The notes under the pieces are model-generated. The model had not been told where the DNA came from. It searched no databases and saw only the letters and a list, made by a program, of their open reading frames with translations. The translations under genes were made by a program, and so were the position numbers. 64,000 bases of DNA from the NCBI RefSeq assembly GCF_003425685.1, contig NZ_QJKM01000014.1, forward strand, positions 124,001-188,000, in the 5' to 3' direction. Source of the DNA: Rhizobium terrae. Lineage in GTDB: Bacteria > Pseudomonadota > Alphaproteobacteria > Rhizobiales > Rhizobiaceae. Positions 17,108 through 25,428 of the stretch are shown in pieces; within the stretch, counting starts at the first letter, position 1, and every line of letters begins with the position of its first letter.

Positions 17108-17480
17108 AGGCTGGGCAAAACCGATCGGTTACGCCAACGGCGTCGCCGCGACCGGCCGCCAGATCTTCGTCGGCGGGCAGATCGGCTGGAACGGCCAATG
17201 CCAGTTCGAAACGGACGATTTCGTCGGCCAGGTGAAACAGACGTTGGAGAATGTCGTTGCCGTGCTGGCGGAAGCCGGCGCGAAGCCGGAACACATTACC
17301 GCGATGACCTGGTATTTCACCGACAAGGCCGAATATCTCGGCAACCTGAAAGGCATCGGTCAGGTTTACCGCGAGGTCATCGGCCGGCATTTCCCGGCCA
17401 TGGCCGCCATGCAGGTCGTGGCGCTGGTGGAAGATCGCGCCAAGATCGAGATCCAGGCAACCGCCGTCATTCCGGAATAA
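17085..17480 (+). CDS. RidA-family enamine/imine deaminase
   Basis: About 131 residues in the RidA/YjgF/UK114 fold: PIGYANGVAATGRQIFVGGQ, a mid-region that normally lines the trimer pocket, and IEIQATAVIP at the end. The active-site arginine usually found in RidA enamine deaminases (about residue 105) is not clearly conserved; the corresponding stretch is MQVVALVEDRAKIEIQ with R in ED-R. The ATG at 17085 has GGAG seven bases upstream; ATG 17082 also fits. Its place next to a 2-aminobenzoyl-CoA monooxygenase/reductase makes sense, because that enzyme's product is an enamine whose amino group must be removed as ammonia. Confidence 0.85.
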   Translation: MHTILQPEGWAKPIGYANGVAATGRQIFVGGQIGWNGQCQFETDDFVGQVKQTLENVVAVLAEAGAKPEHITAMTWYFTDKAEYLGNLKGIGQVYREVIGRHFPAMAAMQVVALVEDRAKIEIQATAVIPE

Positions 17481-17485
17481 GCAAG

Positions 17486-19468
17486 ATGAGCGAGACGACC
17501 GCATTTTCCGCCACGGTTTCGGCTGCGACCCGGGACGGCGTCTTGGTCGTCACGATCGACAACGCCCCGGTCAACGCGACATCGGCGGATGTCCGTAACG
17601 GCCTTGAAAAGGCGCTTGCCCGTGCGGAATCGTCAACCGACGTGAATGGCGTTGTCATCACCGGCGCCGGCAAGACCTTCATCGGCGGCGCCGACATCAA
17701 GGAATTCGGCAAGCCGGCCATGGAGCCGACCCTGCCTGCGGTCATCCAGAAAATCGAAGATCTGTCGAAGCCGGTCGTCGCGGCCCTGAACGGCGCAGCA
17801 CTTGGCGGCGGGCTTGAGGTGGCACTCGCCTGCCATTATCGTATAACCTCCCCGGCCGCGCAGGTCGGCCTACCGGAAGTCAAGCTCGGCATTGTCCCCG
17901 GAGCCGGCGGCACGCAGCGCCTGCCACGCCTGATCGGTATTCCGGCCGCCCTCGACCTCATTACGTCCGGCCGTTCGGTGAAGGCAGAGGAGGCTCTGTC
18001 GCTCGGGATCGTCGATGAAATCGGTGAGGGCGATCTTGTCGGGACAGCAGTTTCCATAGCCGGAAAATTTGCCGGCAAGCCGCTCCGCCGTACGGGCGAA
18101 TTGACGGTCCCCGTCGTCGATCCTACCGAGATCGAAAAAGCTTCGGCAAAAATACGCGCCAAGGCACGCGGTCAGAAGGCGCCGGCCGAAGCGGTGCGCC
18201 TGGTCACCTCCTCCGCCCGCCCCCTTGCCGAAGGCCTGACAGATGAACGCGCAACCTTCCTGATGCTCCGCGACAGCCGCGAGGCGGCGGCGCTGCGGCA
18301 TGTCTTTTTCGCGGAGCGCGAGGCATCCAAGGTCGATGGGCTGGAAGGCATCGCGCCGCGGCCTGTTGGCCGGATCGGCATCTGCGGCCTCGGCTTGATG
18401 GGCAGCGGCATCGCGGTGGCGGCGCTCGGCGCAGGTTATACGGTGATCGGTCTCGACCAGACGCCCGACGTCGCCGAAAAGGGCCACGAACGGATCGTCG
18501 GTCTGCTGGAGCGAAATCTCGCCTCAGGCCGCCTCGACCAGGCAGGTTTCGACGCGCAGAAGGCTCGGCTTTCGGTAACAGCCCTCGACTCCGATCTCGC
18601 ATTCTGCGACCTGATCATCGAAGCCGTGTTCGACGATCTCGACGTCAAGATCGATCTCTTCCGCCGTCTCGACAGGGTTATTCGCCCGGATGCAGTCCTC
18701 GCCACCAATACCAGCTACTTGAACCCCGACGAAATCGCCGCCGCGACCGCTCATCCGGAGCGGGTGTTGGGCCTGCATTTCTTCTCCCCGGCCCATGTCA
18801 TGCGCCTCGTGGAAGTCGTGCGTTGCGCCAGAACCGCGCCGGATGTGCTGGCCACCGGGCTTTCCGCCGCAAAGAAACTCAGAAAACTGCCGATCGTCAC
18901 CGGCGTGACCGAAGGTTTCATCGGCAACCGGATCTTCTCCGCTTATCGCCGCGAAGCCGAATTCCTGCTGGAGGACGGCGCCCTGCCGCATGAGATCGAT
19001 GCCGCGCTGGAAGAATATGGTTTCCCGATGGGCCTGTTCGCGGTCTACGATATGGCGGGCCTCGAAATCGCCTGGGCGCGCCGCAAGCGGCAAGCGGCAA
19101 GCCGCGATCCTTCGGCGCGCTATGTCGAAATTGCCGACACACTCTGCGAAGCCGGTCGCATGGGGCAGAAGTCTGGCCGTGGCTGGTATGCCTATCCCGA
19201 CGGCAAACGGATAATCGATCCGGAGGTGACGATTATCATCGAGGCTGCCCGTGCGAAAAAGGGCATCGTTCCCCGCCATTTCTCCAGGGACGAAATCCTT
19301 AAACGCTTGCTCGAAGCGATGGCCATGGAAGGTGATGCGCTGCTTGCCCAAGGCATTGCCGCAAGACCAGGGGACATCGATCTCGTCATGATCAACGGCT
19401 ACGGTTTTCCGTCCCATAAGGGCGGCCCGATGTTTGCCAGAATTGAGCCTCCTCAATCCGACACTTGA
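17486..19468 (+). CDS. Fused enoyl-CoA hydratase / 3-hydroxyacyl-CoA dehydrogenase (FadJ-like)
   Basis: The 660-residue bifunctional protein has an N-terminal crotonase domain (residues ~10-190: TGAGKTFIGGADIKEFG, LNGAALGGGLEVALACHY, PEVKLGIVPGAGGTQRLPR, including the Glu/Pro-Gly-Gly region of active hydratases). An NAD-binding dehydrogenase domain follows (GICGLGLMGSGIA near 295, then NTSYLNPDEIA and HFFSPAHVMRLVEVV), and C-terminal 3HCDH segments. It is shorter than FadB/FadJ (about 710-730). Start: ATG at 17486, six bases after the RidA stop. Role: two steps of beta-oxidation of the ring-opened product. It is the last gene of the catabolic operon. Confidence 0.92.
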   Translation: MSETTAFSATVSAATRDGVLVVTIDNAPVNATSADVRNGLEKALARAESSTDVNGVVITGAGKTFIGGADIKEFGKPAMEPTLPAVIQKIEDLSKPVVAALNGAALGGGLEVALACHYRITSPAAQVGLPEVKLGIVPGAGGTQRLPRLIGIPAALDLITSGRSVKAEEALSLGIVDEIGEGDLVGTAVSIAGKFAGKPLRRTGELTVPVVDPTEIEKASAKIRAKARGQKAPAEAVRLVTSSARPLAEGLTDERATFLMLRDSREAAALRHVFFAEREASKVDGLEGIAPRPVGRIGICGLGLMGSGIAVAALGAGYTVIGLDQTPDVAEKGHERIVGLLERNLASGRLDQAGFDAQKARLSVTALDSDLAFCDLIIEAVFDDLDVKIDLFRRLDRVIRPDAVLATNTSYLNPDEIAAATAHPERVLGLHFFSPAHVMRLVEVVRCARTAPDVLATGLSAAKKLRKLPIVTGVTEGFIGNRIFSAYRREAEFLLEDGALPHEIDAALEEYGFPMGLFAVYDMAGLEIAWARRKRQAASRDPSARYVEIADTLCEAGRMGQKSGRGWYAYPDGKRIIDPEVTIIIEAARAKKGIVPRHFSRDEILKRLLEAMAMEGDALLAQGIAARPGDIDLVMINGYGFPSHKGGPMFARIEPPQSDT

Positions 19469-19772
19469 TTTCCAACTGCATAAGAGGCTGAATAGTATTC
19501 CTTTCCGGAAAAATTACCTCCCGAAAGAGACGCTCCCGCGCCTGCATTCCTTGCATCGAAAAGAGTTTCGCTCATTTGATCAAACTCGCTTGCATGATTC
19601 CTTAAATGGCCTATTGTTTGCTCAAGCCTCGCAAGTAGGCACTCAAACCAACGACAGGGAACGCTGCATGCCCAAAGTCAGAGAGCTTTCTCCCTTCAGA
19701 TATTTTAACTTTAAAATATCTGTCGCGTCGTTGTCTGCATTCAGACTCTCTCGTGGCGCTTAGGAGATCATG
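19469..19772 (+). promoter_or_regulatory. Intergenic control region before the second ABC importer
   Basis: This gap of about 300 bases is AT-richer than its flanks. It holds a possible promoter TTGCAT (19590-19595) with 16 bases to TATTGT (19612-19617), the palindrome TTTGATCAAA (19575-19584), and the large palindrome at 19698-19721. AGGAG at 19762-19766 serves the following gene. Overlapping short frames here show no family resemblance and are not called. Confidence 0.45.
19698..19721. promoter_or_regulatory. Perfect 24-base operator-like palindrome
   Basis: AGATATTTTAA-CT-TTAAAATATCT: two perfect 11-base arms with a two-base centre, 50 bases upstream of the second importer's binding-protein gene. 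It is the best example of the TATTTTAA-NN-TTAAAATA motif also seen at 10901-10921 and, in half form, at 5409-5474. No T-run follows and it is not at a gene end, so an operator fits better than a terminator. Confidence 0.6.
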
Positions 19773-21374
19773 ATGTCGTTCTCGTTTTCCGCATTCAAAC
19801 GCAAGATGCTGCTGGGCACGATCGCCGCGGCGATTGCCGCCCCGCTGGCCGGCCATGTGCAGGCCGCCGATTTCAAGTTCGCCGGGCCGCTCGATGCCTA
19901 TACGCTCGATCCGCACGCGGTCTCGAACACGCTGATCTTCGCAGTGTTGGCCAATGTCTATGAACCATTGGTCCGCCGCAACGCGGAACAGAAAATCGAG
20001 GCCGCCCTCGCCACCGACTGGAAGCAGGTGGATGGCACGACCTGGGAATTCAATCTCCGCAAGGGCGTGAAATTCTCGAATGGTAATGCCTTCAATGCAG
20101 ATGACGTGGTTTTCTCGCTGACCCGCGGCCAGGCCGGCGGCATCAAGGCGAACCTCAACTCCATCGCCTCTATCGAAAAGGTCGACGATTACAAGATCCG
20201 CATCAAGACCCGTGCCGTGAACCCGATCCTTCCGAACCAGATCACCAACTGGTTCATCATGGACAAGGAATGGGCCGAGGCCAACAACGCCGTGCAGCCG
20301 GGTGCGGCCAACAACGCGACGGAAACCTTCGCCAACCGCAATGCCATGGGCACCGGCCCCTACGTCATCAATGAACGCGATCCGGGCGTGAAGACGGTCT
20401 TCGCAACCAACCCGGGCTGGTGGGACAAGAAGACCGGCAATATCGACAACGCCACTTTCTTCGTCATCGCCAACCCTTCGACTCGTGTCTCGGCGCTGAT
20501 TTCCGGCGAGGTCGAGATGATCGACGGCGTGCCGCCGCAGGATGCGGAGCGGATCGAGAACGACCCGAAGCTGCACATGCAGGCGGGTCCCGACCTACGC
20601 ACCATCTACATCCAGCCGGACGTCGCGCGTGACAGCTTGATCTTCGGCAGCGAGAAGAGCAAGAACCCGTTTAAGGATCTGAAAGTTCGCCAGGCGATGG
20701 AAATCGCCGTCGACAGCGGTGCCATCCAGAAGCGCATCATGCGTAACTTCTCGGTTCCCGTCGGCCTGCCGATCGGCAAGGAAGTCAACGGTTTTGACGC
20801 AACGCTCGGTGCGCCGGTCAAGCCGGATATCGACAAGGCCAAGGCGCTGATGAAGGAAGCCGGTTATGAGAACGGCTTCACCGTTACGCTGGATTGCACC
20901 AACGACCGCTTCATGAACGACGAAGCGACCTGCCTCGCGGTCGCCGCGTCGCTTGCCCGCATCAACATCAAGGTCGAGCCGCGCGCTCAACCGACCGCAA
21001 AATGGGCGACCCAGGTCAATCCGCCGGAATACAATACCAGCCTCGCCATGCTGGGTTATTCGCCGGCTACCTATGACGCGCACATCTTCCTGACTTCGAT
21101 CGCCGCCACCCGTGATCCCAAGAGCGGTCTCGGTGCCTTTAATATCGGCGGCTACTCCAATCCCGAGGTCGACAAGCTGATCGACGCTATCGGCAAGGAG
21201 ACCGACCAGGCGAAGCGCACGGACCTCATCAAGCAGGCGTTCAGACTGATCAAGGCGGATGTCGGCTTCATTCCGCTCCACCAGTTGAACATTCTCTGGG
21301 GCGTGAAGGATAATGTCACCGTCGTTCAACCTGCCGACCTCGCCTATCCGCTGCGTTATTTCACGGTGAAGTAA
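19773..21374 (+). CDS. Second oligopeptide-type ABC transporter substrate-binding protein
   Basis: A family-5 solute-binding protein of 533 residues with a Sec signal peptide (basic KRK, then a long Ala-rich hydrophobic core ending near HVQA-ADF). Family landmarks include EPLVRRNAEQKIEAALATDW, VKFSNGNAFNADDVVFSL and AMGTGPYVINERD. Start: ATG at 19773, six bases after AGGAG; ATG 19770 also fits but leaves only three bases. The stop overlaps the start of the ArgE-like gene (TAATG). It is not closely similar to the first binding protein, which has a Tat signal, so the two importers probably differ in ligand. Confidence 0.88.
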   Translation: MSFSFSAFKRKMLLGTIAAAIAAPLAGHVQAADFKFAGPLDAYTLDPHAVSNTLIFAVLANVYEPLVRRNAEQKIEAALATDWKQVDGTTWEFNLRKGVKFSNGNAFNADDVVFSLTRGQAGGIKANLNSIASIEKVDDYKIRIKTRAVNPILPNQITNWFIMDKEWAEANNAVQPGAANNATETFANRNAMGTGPYVINERDPGVKTVFATNPGWWDKKTGNIDNATFFVIANPSTRVSALISGEVEMIDGVPPQDAERIENDPKLHMQAGPDLRTIYIQPDVARDSLIFGSEKSKNPFKDLKVRQAMEIAVDSGAIQKRIMRNFSVPVGLPIGKEVNGFDATLGAPVKPDIDKAKALMKEAGYENGFTVTLDCTNDRFMNDEATCLAVAASLARINIKVEPRAQPTAKWATQVNPPEYNTSLAMLGYSPATYDAHIFLTSIAATRDPKSGLGAFNIGGYSNPEVDKLIDAIGKETDQAKRTDLIKQAFRLIKADVGFIPLHQLNILWGVKDNVTVVQPADLAYPLRYFTVK

Positions 21375-22528
21375 TGACGATCGGAATTGACATTAAGAAA
21401 CAGCTCGCCGGCCTGATCTCCTTCCCGACGGTAAGCGCCGTCTCGAACCTGGACCTGATCAGATATGTCGAGGAGCAGACCGCCCCCTACGGGGGGCGTG
21501 TCCGCCGCTTTGCTAGCCCGGAAGGCGACAAGGCGAACGTCCTGGTCTCGATCGGACCCGAAACGCCCGGCGGCATCATCTTCAGCGGCCATACCGACGT
21601 GGTGCCGACCGAGGGCCAGGCCTGGACCGGTGACCCGTGGACATTGAGGGAAGCGAATGGCCGGCTGATCGGCCGCGGCGCCACCGACATGAAAGGCTTT
21701 CTCGCCTGCTGTCTCGCCGCCGTGCCCGCGATCGCCGGCAAGAACCTCAAGAAACCGGTCCATCTGGCTTTTTCCTATGACGAGGAAGTCGGCTGCACCG
21801 GCGTCGGCCCGATGGCCGAATGGATCGGCAGGAGTGACCTGAAGCCGCGCCTTGCCGTTATCGGCGAGGCGACCGGCATGGACATGATCGCAGCCCACAA
21901 GGGCGGCCTGATCGGCTGGTGCCGCATCAAGGGCAAGCCCGGCCACTCCTCCCAGCCGGATCGCTACGTCAATGCGGTCATGGCGGCGGGTGACATGATC
22001 GCCGAGATCAACCGCATCCGCGAAGACATGCGCAACGGCCCGCAATTCGAAGGGCTGGACCCGCCCTATTCGACGATCTCGGTGAATGTCATCAAGGGTG
22101 GCCTGCACGGCAATATCGTTGCGGAAAGCTGCGATTTCTTCTGGGAAATGCGCATCATACCCGGCGAAAGCGAGACCGCCGTGTTTGAACGAATGCAGCG
22201 TTTCGCCACAGAAAAACTGAACCCCGCCATGCAGGCGATCGATCCTGCGACGGGCGTCTTTTTCGAGCTGCAGGCGCGCATTCCGGGCCTGAAACCCAAC
22301 GATGACCCCGCGCTTGACGCCGAACTTTTGAAGCTTCTCGGGCGCTCCGAACCCCGTTATGTTTCCTATGGCACGGAAGCGGGCATCTTCCAGATCGCCG
22401 GCGTTCCCTCGGTTGTCATCGGTCCGGGCGATATCGCCGACGCGCATCAGCCGGACGAGTCGGTCGCGATTTCCGAGCTGGAGAAATGCGCCGCCTTCCT
22501 TGATCAGCTCGGTGACACCTGCTGCTGA
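21374..22528 (+). CDS. Acetylornithine deacetylase-like M20 amidohydrolase
   Basis: The 384-residue metallohydrolase shows the M20 metal ligands: H in IFSGHTDVVPT, D in GRGATDMKG, the catalytic/ligand glutamates in YDEEVGCTG, and the final histidine region IADAHQPDESV. It most resembles ArgE, which hydrolyses N-acetylornithine and other N-acyl amino acids. Its position between a binding protein and the permeases of an importer, and not with arginine genes, suggests it deacylates an imported N-acyl amino acid in the cytoplasm. No signal peptide is seen. The start ATG at 21374 overlaps the previous stop. Confidence 0.87.
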   Translation: MTIGIDIKKQLAGLISFPTVSAVSNLDLIRYVEEQTAPYGGRVRRFASPEGDKANVLVSIGPETPGGIIFSGHTDVVPTEGQAWTGDPWTLREANGRLIGRGATDMKGFLACCLAAVPAIAGKNLKKPVHLAFSYDEEVGCTGVGPMAEWIGRSDLKPRLAVIGEATGMDMIAAHKGGLIGWCRIKGKPGHSSQPDRYVNAVMAAGDMIAEINRIREDMRNGPQFEGLDPPYSTISVNVIKGGLHGNIVAESCDFFWEMRIIPGESETAVFERMQRFATEKLNPAMQAIDPATGVFFELQARIPGLKPNDDPALDAELLKLLGRSEPRYVSYGTEAGIFQIAGVPSVVIGPGDIADAHQPDESVAISELEKCAAFLDQLGDTCC

Positions 22529-22538
22529 GGATTTGCAT

Positions 22539-23510
22539 GTGCTGAACTATGCCGCATCCCGGATCGCGCAGACCTTCATCGTCCTGCTCGTGATCAGTTT
22601 CATCGCCTTCCTGTTGGTCGCCAATATCGGTGACCCGCTGACGGCCCTTCTGTCGGCCGACGCGACTGTGACGGAGCGCATGGAACTGATCGCGCGCCTC
22701 GGCCTCGACCAGCCGATCGGCACGCGTTTCCTGCATTTCCTCGGAAACCTGCTGCAGGGCGATTTCGGCCTCTCCTACCGTACTCAGGATCCGGTTGCAA
22801 AACTGATCATCGAACGCATGCCGGCGACGATCGAACTGGCTTTCGTCAGCCTGCTGATCACCATCCTGGTCGGCGTGCCGGCCGGCATCTATTGCGGGGT
22901 CAATCCGCACTCGCTGTTCGGCCGCTTCATCATGCTGATCTCGACAGCCGGCATCACGCTGCCGAACTTCGTCGTGGGCCTGCTGCTGATCGCCGTCTTC
23001 TCGGTGCAGATGGGCCTGTTGCCGTCGTTCGGACGCGGAACGGTCACCAATCTGGGCTTCTGGAGCACGGGCCTTCTTTCCGTCTCCGGCTGGCGGGCGA
23101 TCATCCTGCCGGCGGCGACGCTCTCCACCTTTCAGGTCGCCTTCGTTATCCGCATGCTGCGCACCCAGCTTATGGAAGTCGGCCAGAGCGAGCACATCCG
23201 CTTCGCCCGTGCCCGCGGCCTGTCGGAAGCCCGCATCTGGTATGTCTATGCGATCAAGAACACGCTCCTGCCGGTCATCACCATGCTCGGTCTGCAGCTC
23301 GGCAACATCATCGCCTTTTCGGTGGTGAGCGAAAACGTCTTCGCCTGGCCGGGCCTCGGCTCGCTATTCCTGCAATCGATCCAGGCGGCGGACATCCCGG
23401 TCATCGCCATCTACCTGATCTTCGTCGGCCTGGTCTTCATGGTCATCAATCTCGTCGTAGAACTGCTCTATCCGCTGATCGACGCCCGCGTGTTGAGGAG
23501 GCAATCATGA
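22539..23510 (+). CDS. Peptide-type ABC transporter permease (DppB-like), second system
   Basis: The 323-residue inner-membrane permease carries a first membrane segment, the family entry TIELAFVSLLITILVGVPAG, the EAA-type loop IKNTLLPVITMLGLQLG and FAWPGLGSLFLQSI. Start: GTG at 22539, seven bases after GAGGA (22527-22531) just beyond the ArgE-like stop; a TTG at 22533 is too close to that sequence, and longer in-frame starts overlap the deacetylase. It overlaps the next permease by four bases (ATGA). Confidence 0.88.
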   Translation: MLNYAASRIAQTFIVLLVISFIAFLLVANIGDPLTALLSADATVTERMELIARLGLDQPIGTRFLHFLGNLLQGDFGLSYRTQDPVAKLIIERMPATIELAFVSLLITILVGVPAGIYCGVNPHSLFGRFIMLISTAGITLPNFVVGLLLIAVFSVQMGLLPSFGRGTVTNLGFWSTGLLSVSGWRAIILPAATLSTFQVAFVIRMLRTQLMEVGQSEHIRFARARGLSEARIWYVYAIKNTLLPVITMLGLQLGNIIAFSVVSENVFAWPGLGSLFLQSIQAADIPVIAIYLIFVGLVFMVINLVVELLYPLIDARVLRRQS

Positions 23511-24451
23511 CGACCGTCGTCAACGCTCCTTCGGCTCCCGCCGCGCGTCGCAGCCGCTTTGCCAACCTTCGGCGCGCCATGCTGAAGGCACCCGGTGCCA
23601 CGCTTTGCGCCGTGATCATCCTCGCGATGTTCCTCTATGCGTTCATCACGCCGCTTGTCTCGCAGAACCCGTTCGAGTTCGCCGGCATGTCGGTGCTCGA
23701 CAGCTTCATCCCGCCTATGTGGATGACCGATGGCGTGCCGGATTTCCCGCTCGGCACCGACGACCAAGGGCGCAATCTCCTGACCGCCATGGCCTATGGC
23801 ATGCGCACCTCGATCATCGTCGGCTTCCTGTCCGTCATCATCGGCCTCCTGCTCGGCGGCAGTCTCGGCCTGGTCGCCGGCTTCGTCGGCGGCAGGGTGG
23901 ATGCCTTCATCATGCGGCTTGCCGATGTGCAGCTCGCCTATCCCGCCCTGCTGCTCGCGATGATCATCGATGGCGCTGCCCGTGCCGCACTTGGCGCCGA
24001 ACGCAGCGTTGCGACCGCCATCACCATCGTGGTTCTCTCGATCGGCATCGCCTTCTGGGTCCAGTATGCCCGCACCATCCGCTCCTCCGTGATGATCGAG
24101 CGCGACCAGGACTACGTCTCGGCCGCCCGCATCACCGGGCGCGGCAACCTTTCGATCATCGTGCTGCACATCCTGCCGAACGTCATGGCGCCGGTGCTCG
24201 TCATCGCCACCATCAATCTCGGCATCGCCATCATCACCGAGGCGACCCTGAGCTTCCTTGGCATCGGCATCCCGGTCACCTCCCCCTCGCTCGGCACGCT
24301 GATCCGCAACGGCAACAATTTCCTGCAATCCGGCGAATGGTGGATTTCCGTCTGGCCCTGCCTCGTGCTCGTCCTATTCGTCGTCTCGGTCAACATCCTT
24401 GGCGATCACCTGCGCGACGTCTACAATCCGAGACTGAAGGGCCGCTCATGA
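23507..24451 (+). CDS. Peptide-type ABC transporter permease (DppC-like), second system
   Basis: The 314-residue permease partner has an Ala-rich cytoplasmic N-terminus, a first membrane segment after LRRAMLKAPGATL, the DppC hallmark FPLGTDDQGRNLLTAMAYGMR (first 20 residues of the loop), and the EAA loop HILPNVMAPVLVIATINLG. GAGGAG precedes the ATG at 23507 and the stop overlaps the ATPase start. Length is typical. The frame is open far upstream on top of the DppB-like gene, which is not coding there. Confidence 0.9.
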   Translation: MTTVVNAPSAPAARRSRFANLRRAMLKAPGATLCAVIILAMFLYAFITPLVSQNPFEFAGMSVLDSFIPPMWMTDGVPDFPLGTDDQGRNLLTAMAYGMRTSIIVGFLSVIIGLLLGGSLGLVAGFVGGRVDAFIMRLADVQLAYPALLLAMIIDGAARAALGAERSVATAITIVVLSIGIAFWVQYARTIRSSVMIERDQDYVSAARITGRGNLSIIVLHILPNVMAPVLVIATINLGIAIITEATLSFLGIGIPVTSPSLGTLIRNGNNFLQSGEWWISVWPCLVLVLFVVSVNILGDHLRDVYNPRLKGRS

Positions 24452-25428
24452 CCACGCCGCTTCTCGACGTCCGCGACCTGACCGTCACCATCAACCGGGA
24501 TGCCGGCGTGGTCACCGCGCTCGATAAGGTTTCCTTTTTCGTGAACCCGGGCGAAGTGCTTGGCATCGTCGGCGAATCCGGCGCCGGAAAATCGATTACC
24601 GGTGCGGCGATCATCGACCTCCTCGTGGCGCCCCTGAAGCGCACCGGCGGCACGATCACGCTGGCTGGCGAACGGCTCGATACGCTTTCGCCGAAGGCCA
24701 TGCGTGCGGTGCGCGGCGGCAGGATCGGTTTCATCTTCCAGGACCCGATGACCAGCCTCAATCCGGTCATCACCATTGGCCGGCAGCTCTGCGACACGAT
24801 CGAGGCACACCTGAAGACCGGCGGCGACAAGGCGAAGAAAATGGCCCTCGAATGGATCGAGCGGGTCGGCCTGCCGAACCCGGATGTACAGTTCAAACGC
24901 TACCCTCACCAGCTTTCCGGCGGCATGCGGCAGCGTATCGTCATCGCGCTGGCGCTCTGCGCCAATCCGGCGCTTGTCATCGCCGACGAACCGACCACCG
25001 CGCTCGACGTCTCGGTCCAGGCGCATATCCTGCAGCTGATGCGAGACCTGCATCGCGAGAGCAAGACCAGCATGATGCTGATCACCCACGACCTCGGCGT
25101 TATAGCCAAGATGGCGGACCGCGTGGCTGTGCTTTACGCCGGCCGCGTCGCCGAGATCAGCCCGGTCGGCGAACTCTTCAATGCACCGAGACATCCCTAT
25201 ACCCGCGGCCTGATCCGCGCGACGCCGATGCCTTTTGCAAACGGCGAGGTGCGCCTCGACCAGATCCCCGGCGCCATGCCGGGTCTCGGCAAGACGCCGC
25301 CCGGCTGCGCCTTCAATCCGCGCTGTTTCAAGGTGGAGGGCGATTGCCGCGCGGCCGTCCCGCCGCTGACATCAAGGGAAAGCTCCGCGTTTTCCTGTTT
25401 CCACCCGCTGGAAAAGGAGATTGCATGA
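24448..25428 (+). CDS. Peptide-type ABC transporter ATP-binding protein (DppD-like), second system
   Basis: The 326-residue ATPase has Walker A GESGAGKS, Q-loop IFQDPMTSLNPV, signature LSGGMRQR, Walker B LVIADEPTTALDV and ITHDLGVIAKM. It includes the C-terminal oligopeptide-transporter extension with cysteines (PPGCAFNPRC, later C residues), the region that binds a [4Fe-4S] cluster in some DppD proteins and is missing from the DppD-like ATPase of the first system. Starts at the ATG at 24448 (ATGA overlap) and overlaps the next ATPase gene likewise. Confidence 0.9.
   Translation: MTTPLLDVRDLTVTINRDAGVVTALDKVSFFVNPGEVLGIVGESGAGKSITGAAIIDLLVAPLKRTGGTITLAGERLDTLSPKAMRAVRGGRIGFIFQDPMTSLNPVITIGRQLCDTIEAHLKTGGDKAKKMALEWIERVGLPNPDVQFKRYPHQLSGGMRQRIVIALALCANPALVIADEPTTALDVSVQAHILQLMRDLHRESKTSMMLITHDLGVIAKMADRVAVLYAGRVAEISPVGELFNAPRHPYTRGLIRATPMPFANGEVRLDQIPGAMPGLGKTPPGCAFNPRCFKVEGDCRAAVPPLTSRESSAFSCFHPLEKEIA

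Noticed and set aside
19434..19763. Small 109-codon plus-strand frame between the FadJ-like and second binding-protein genes
   Set aside because: It overlaps the end of the upstream gene, spans the promoter and palindrome, lacks an SD and resembles nothing known.
23468..24328. Minus-strand frame opposite the second DppC-like gene
   Set aside because: It is an Asp/Gly/Arg/His-rich shadow with no motif, within an operon whose plus-strand genes overlap end to end.
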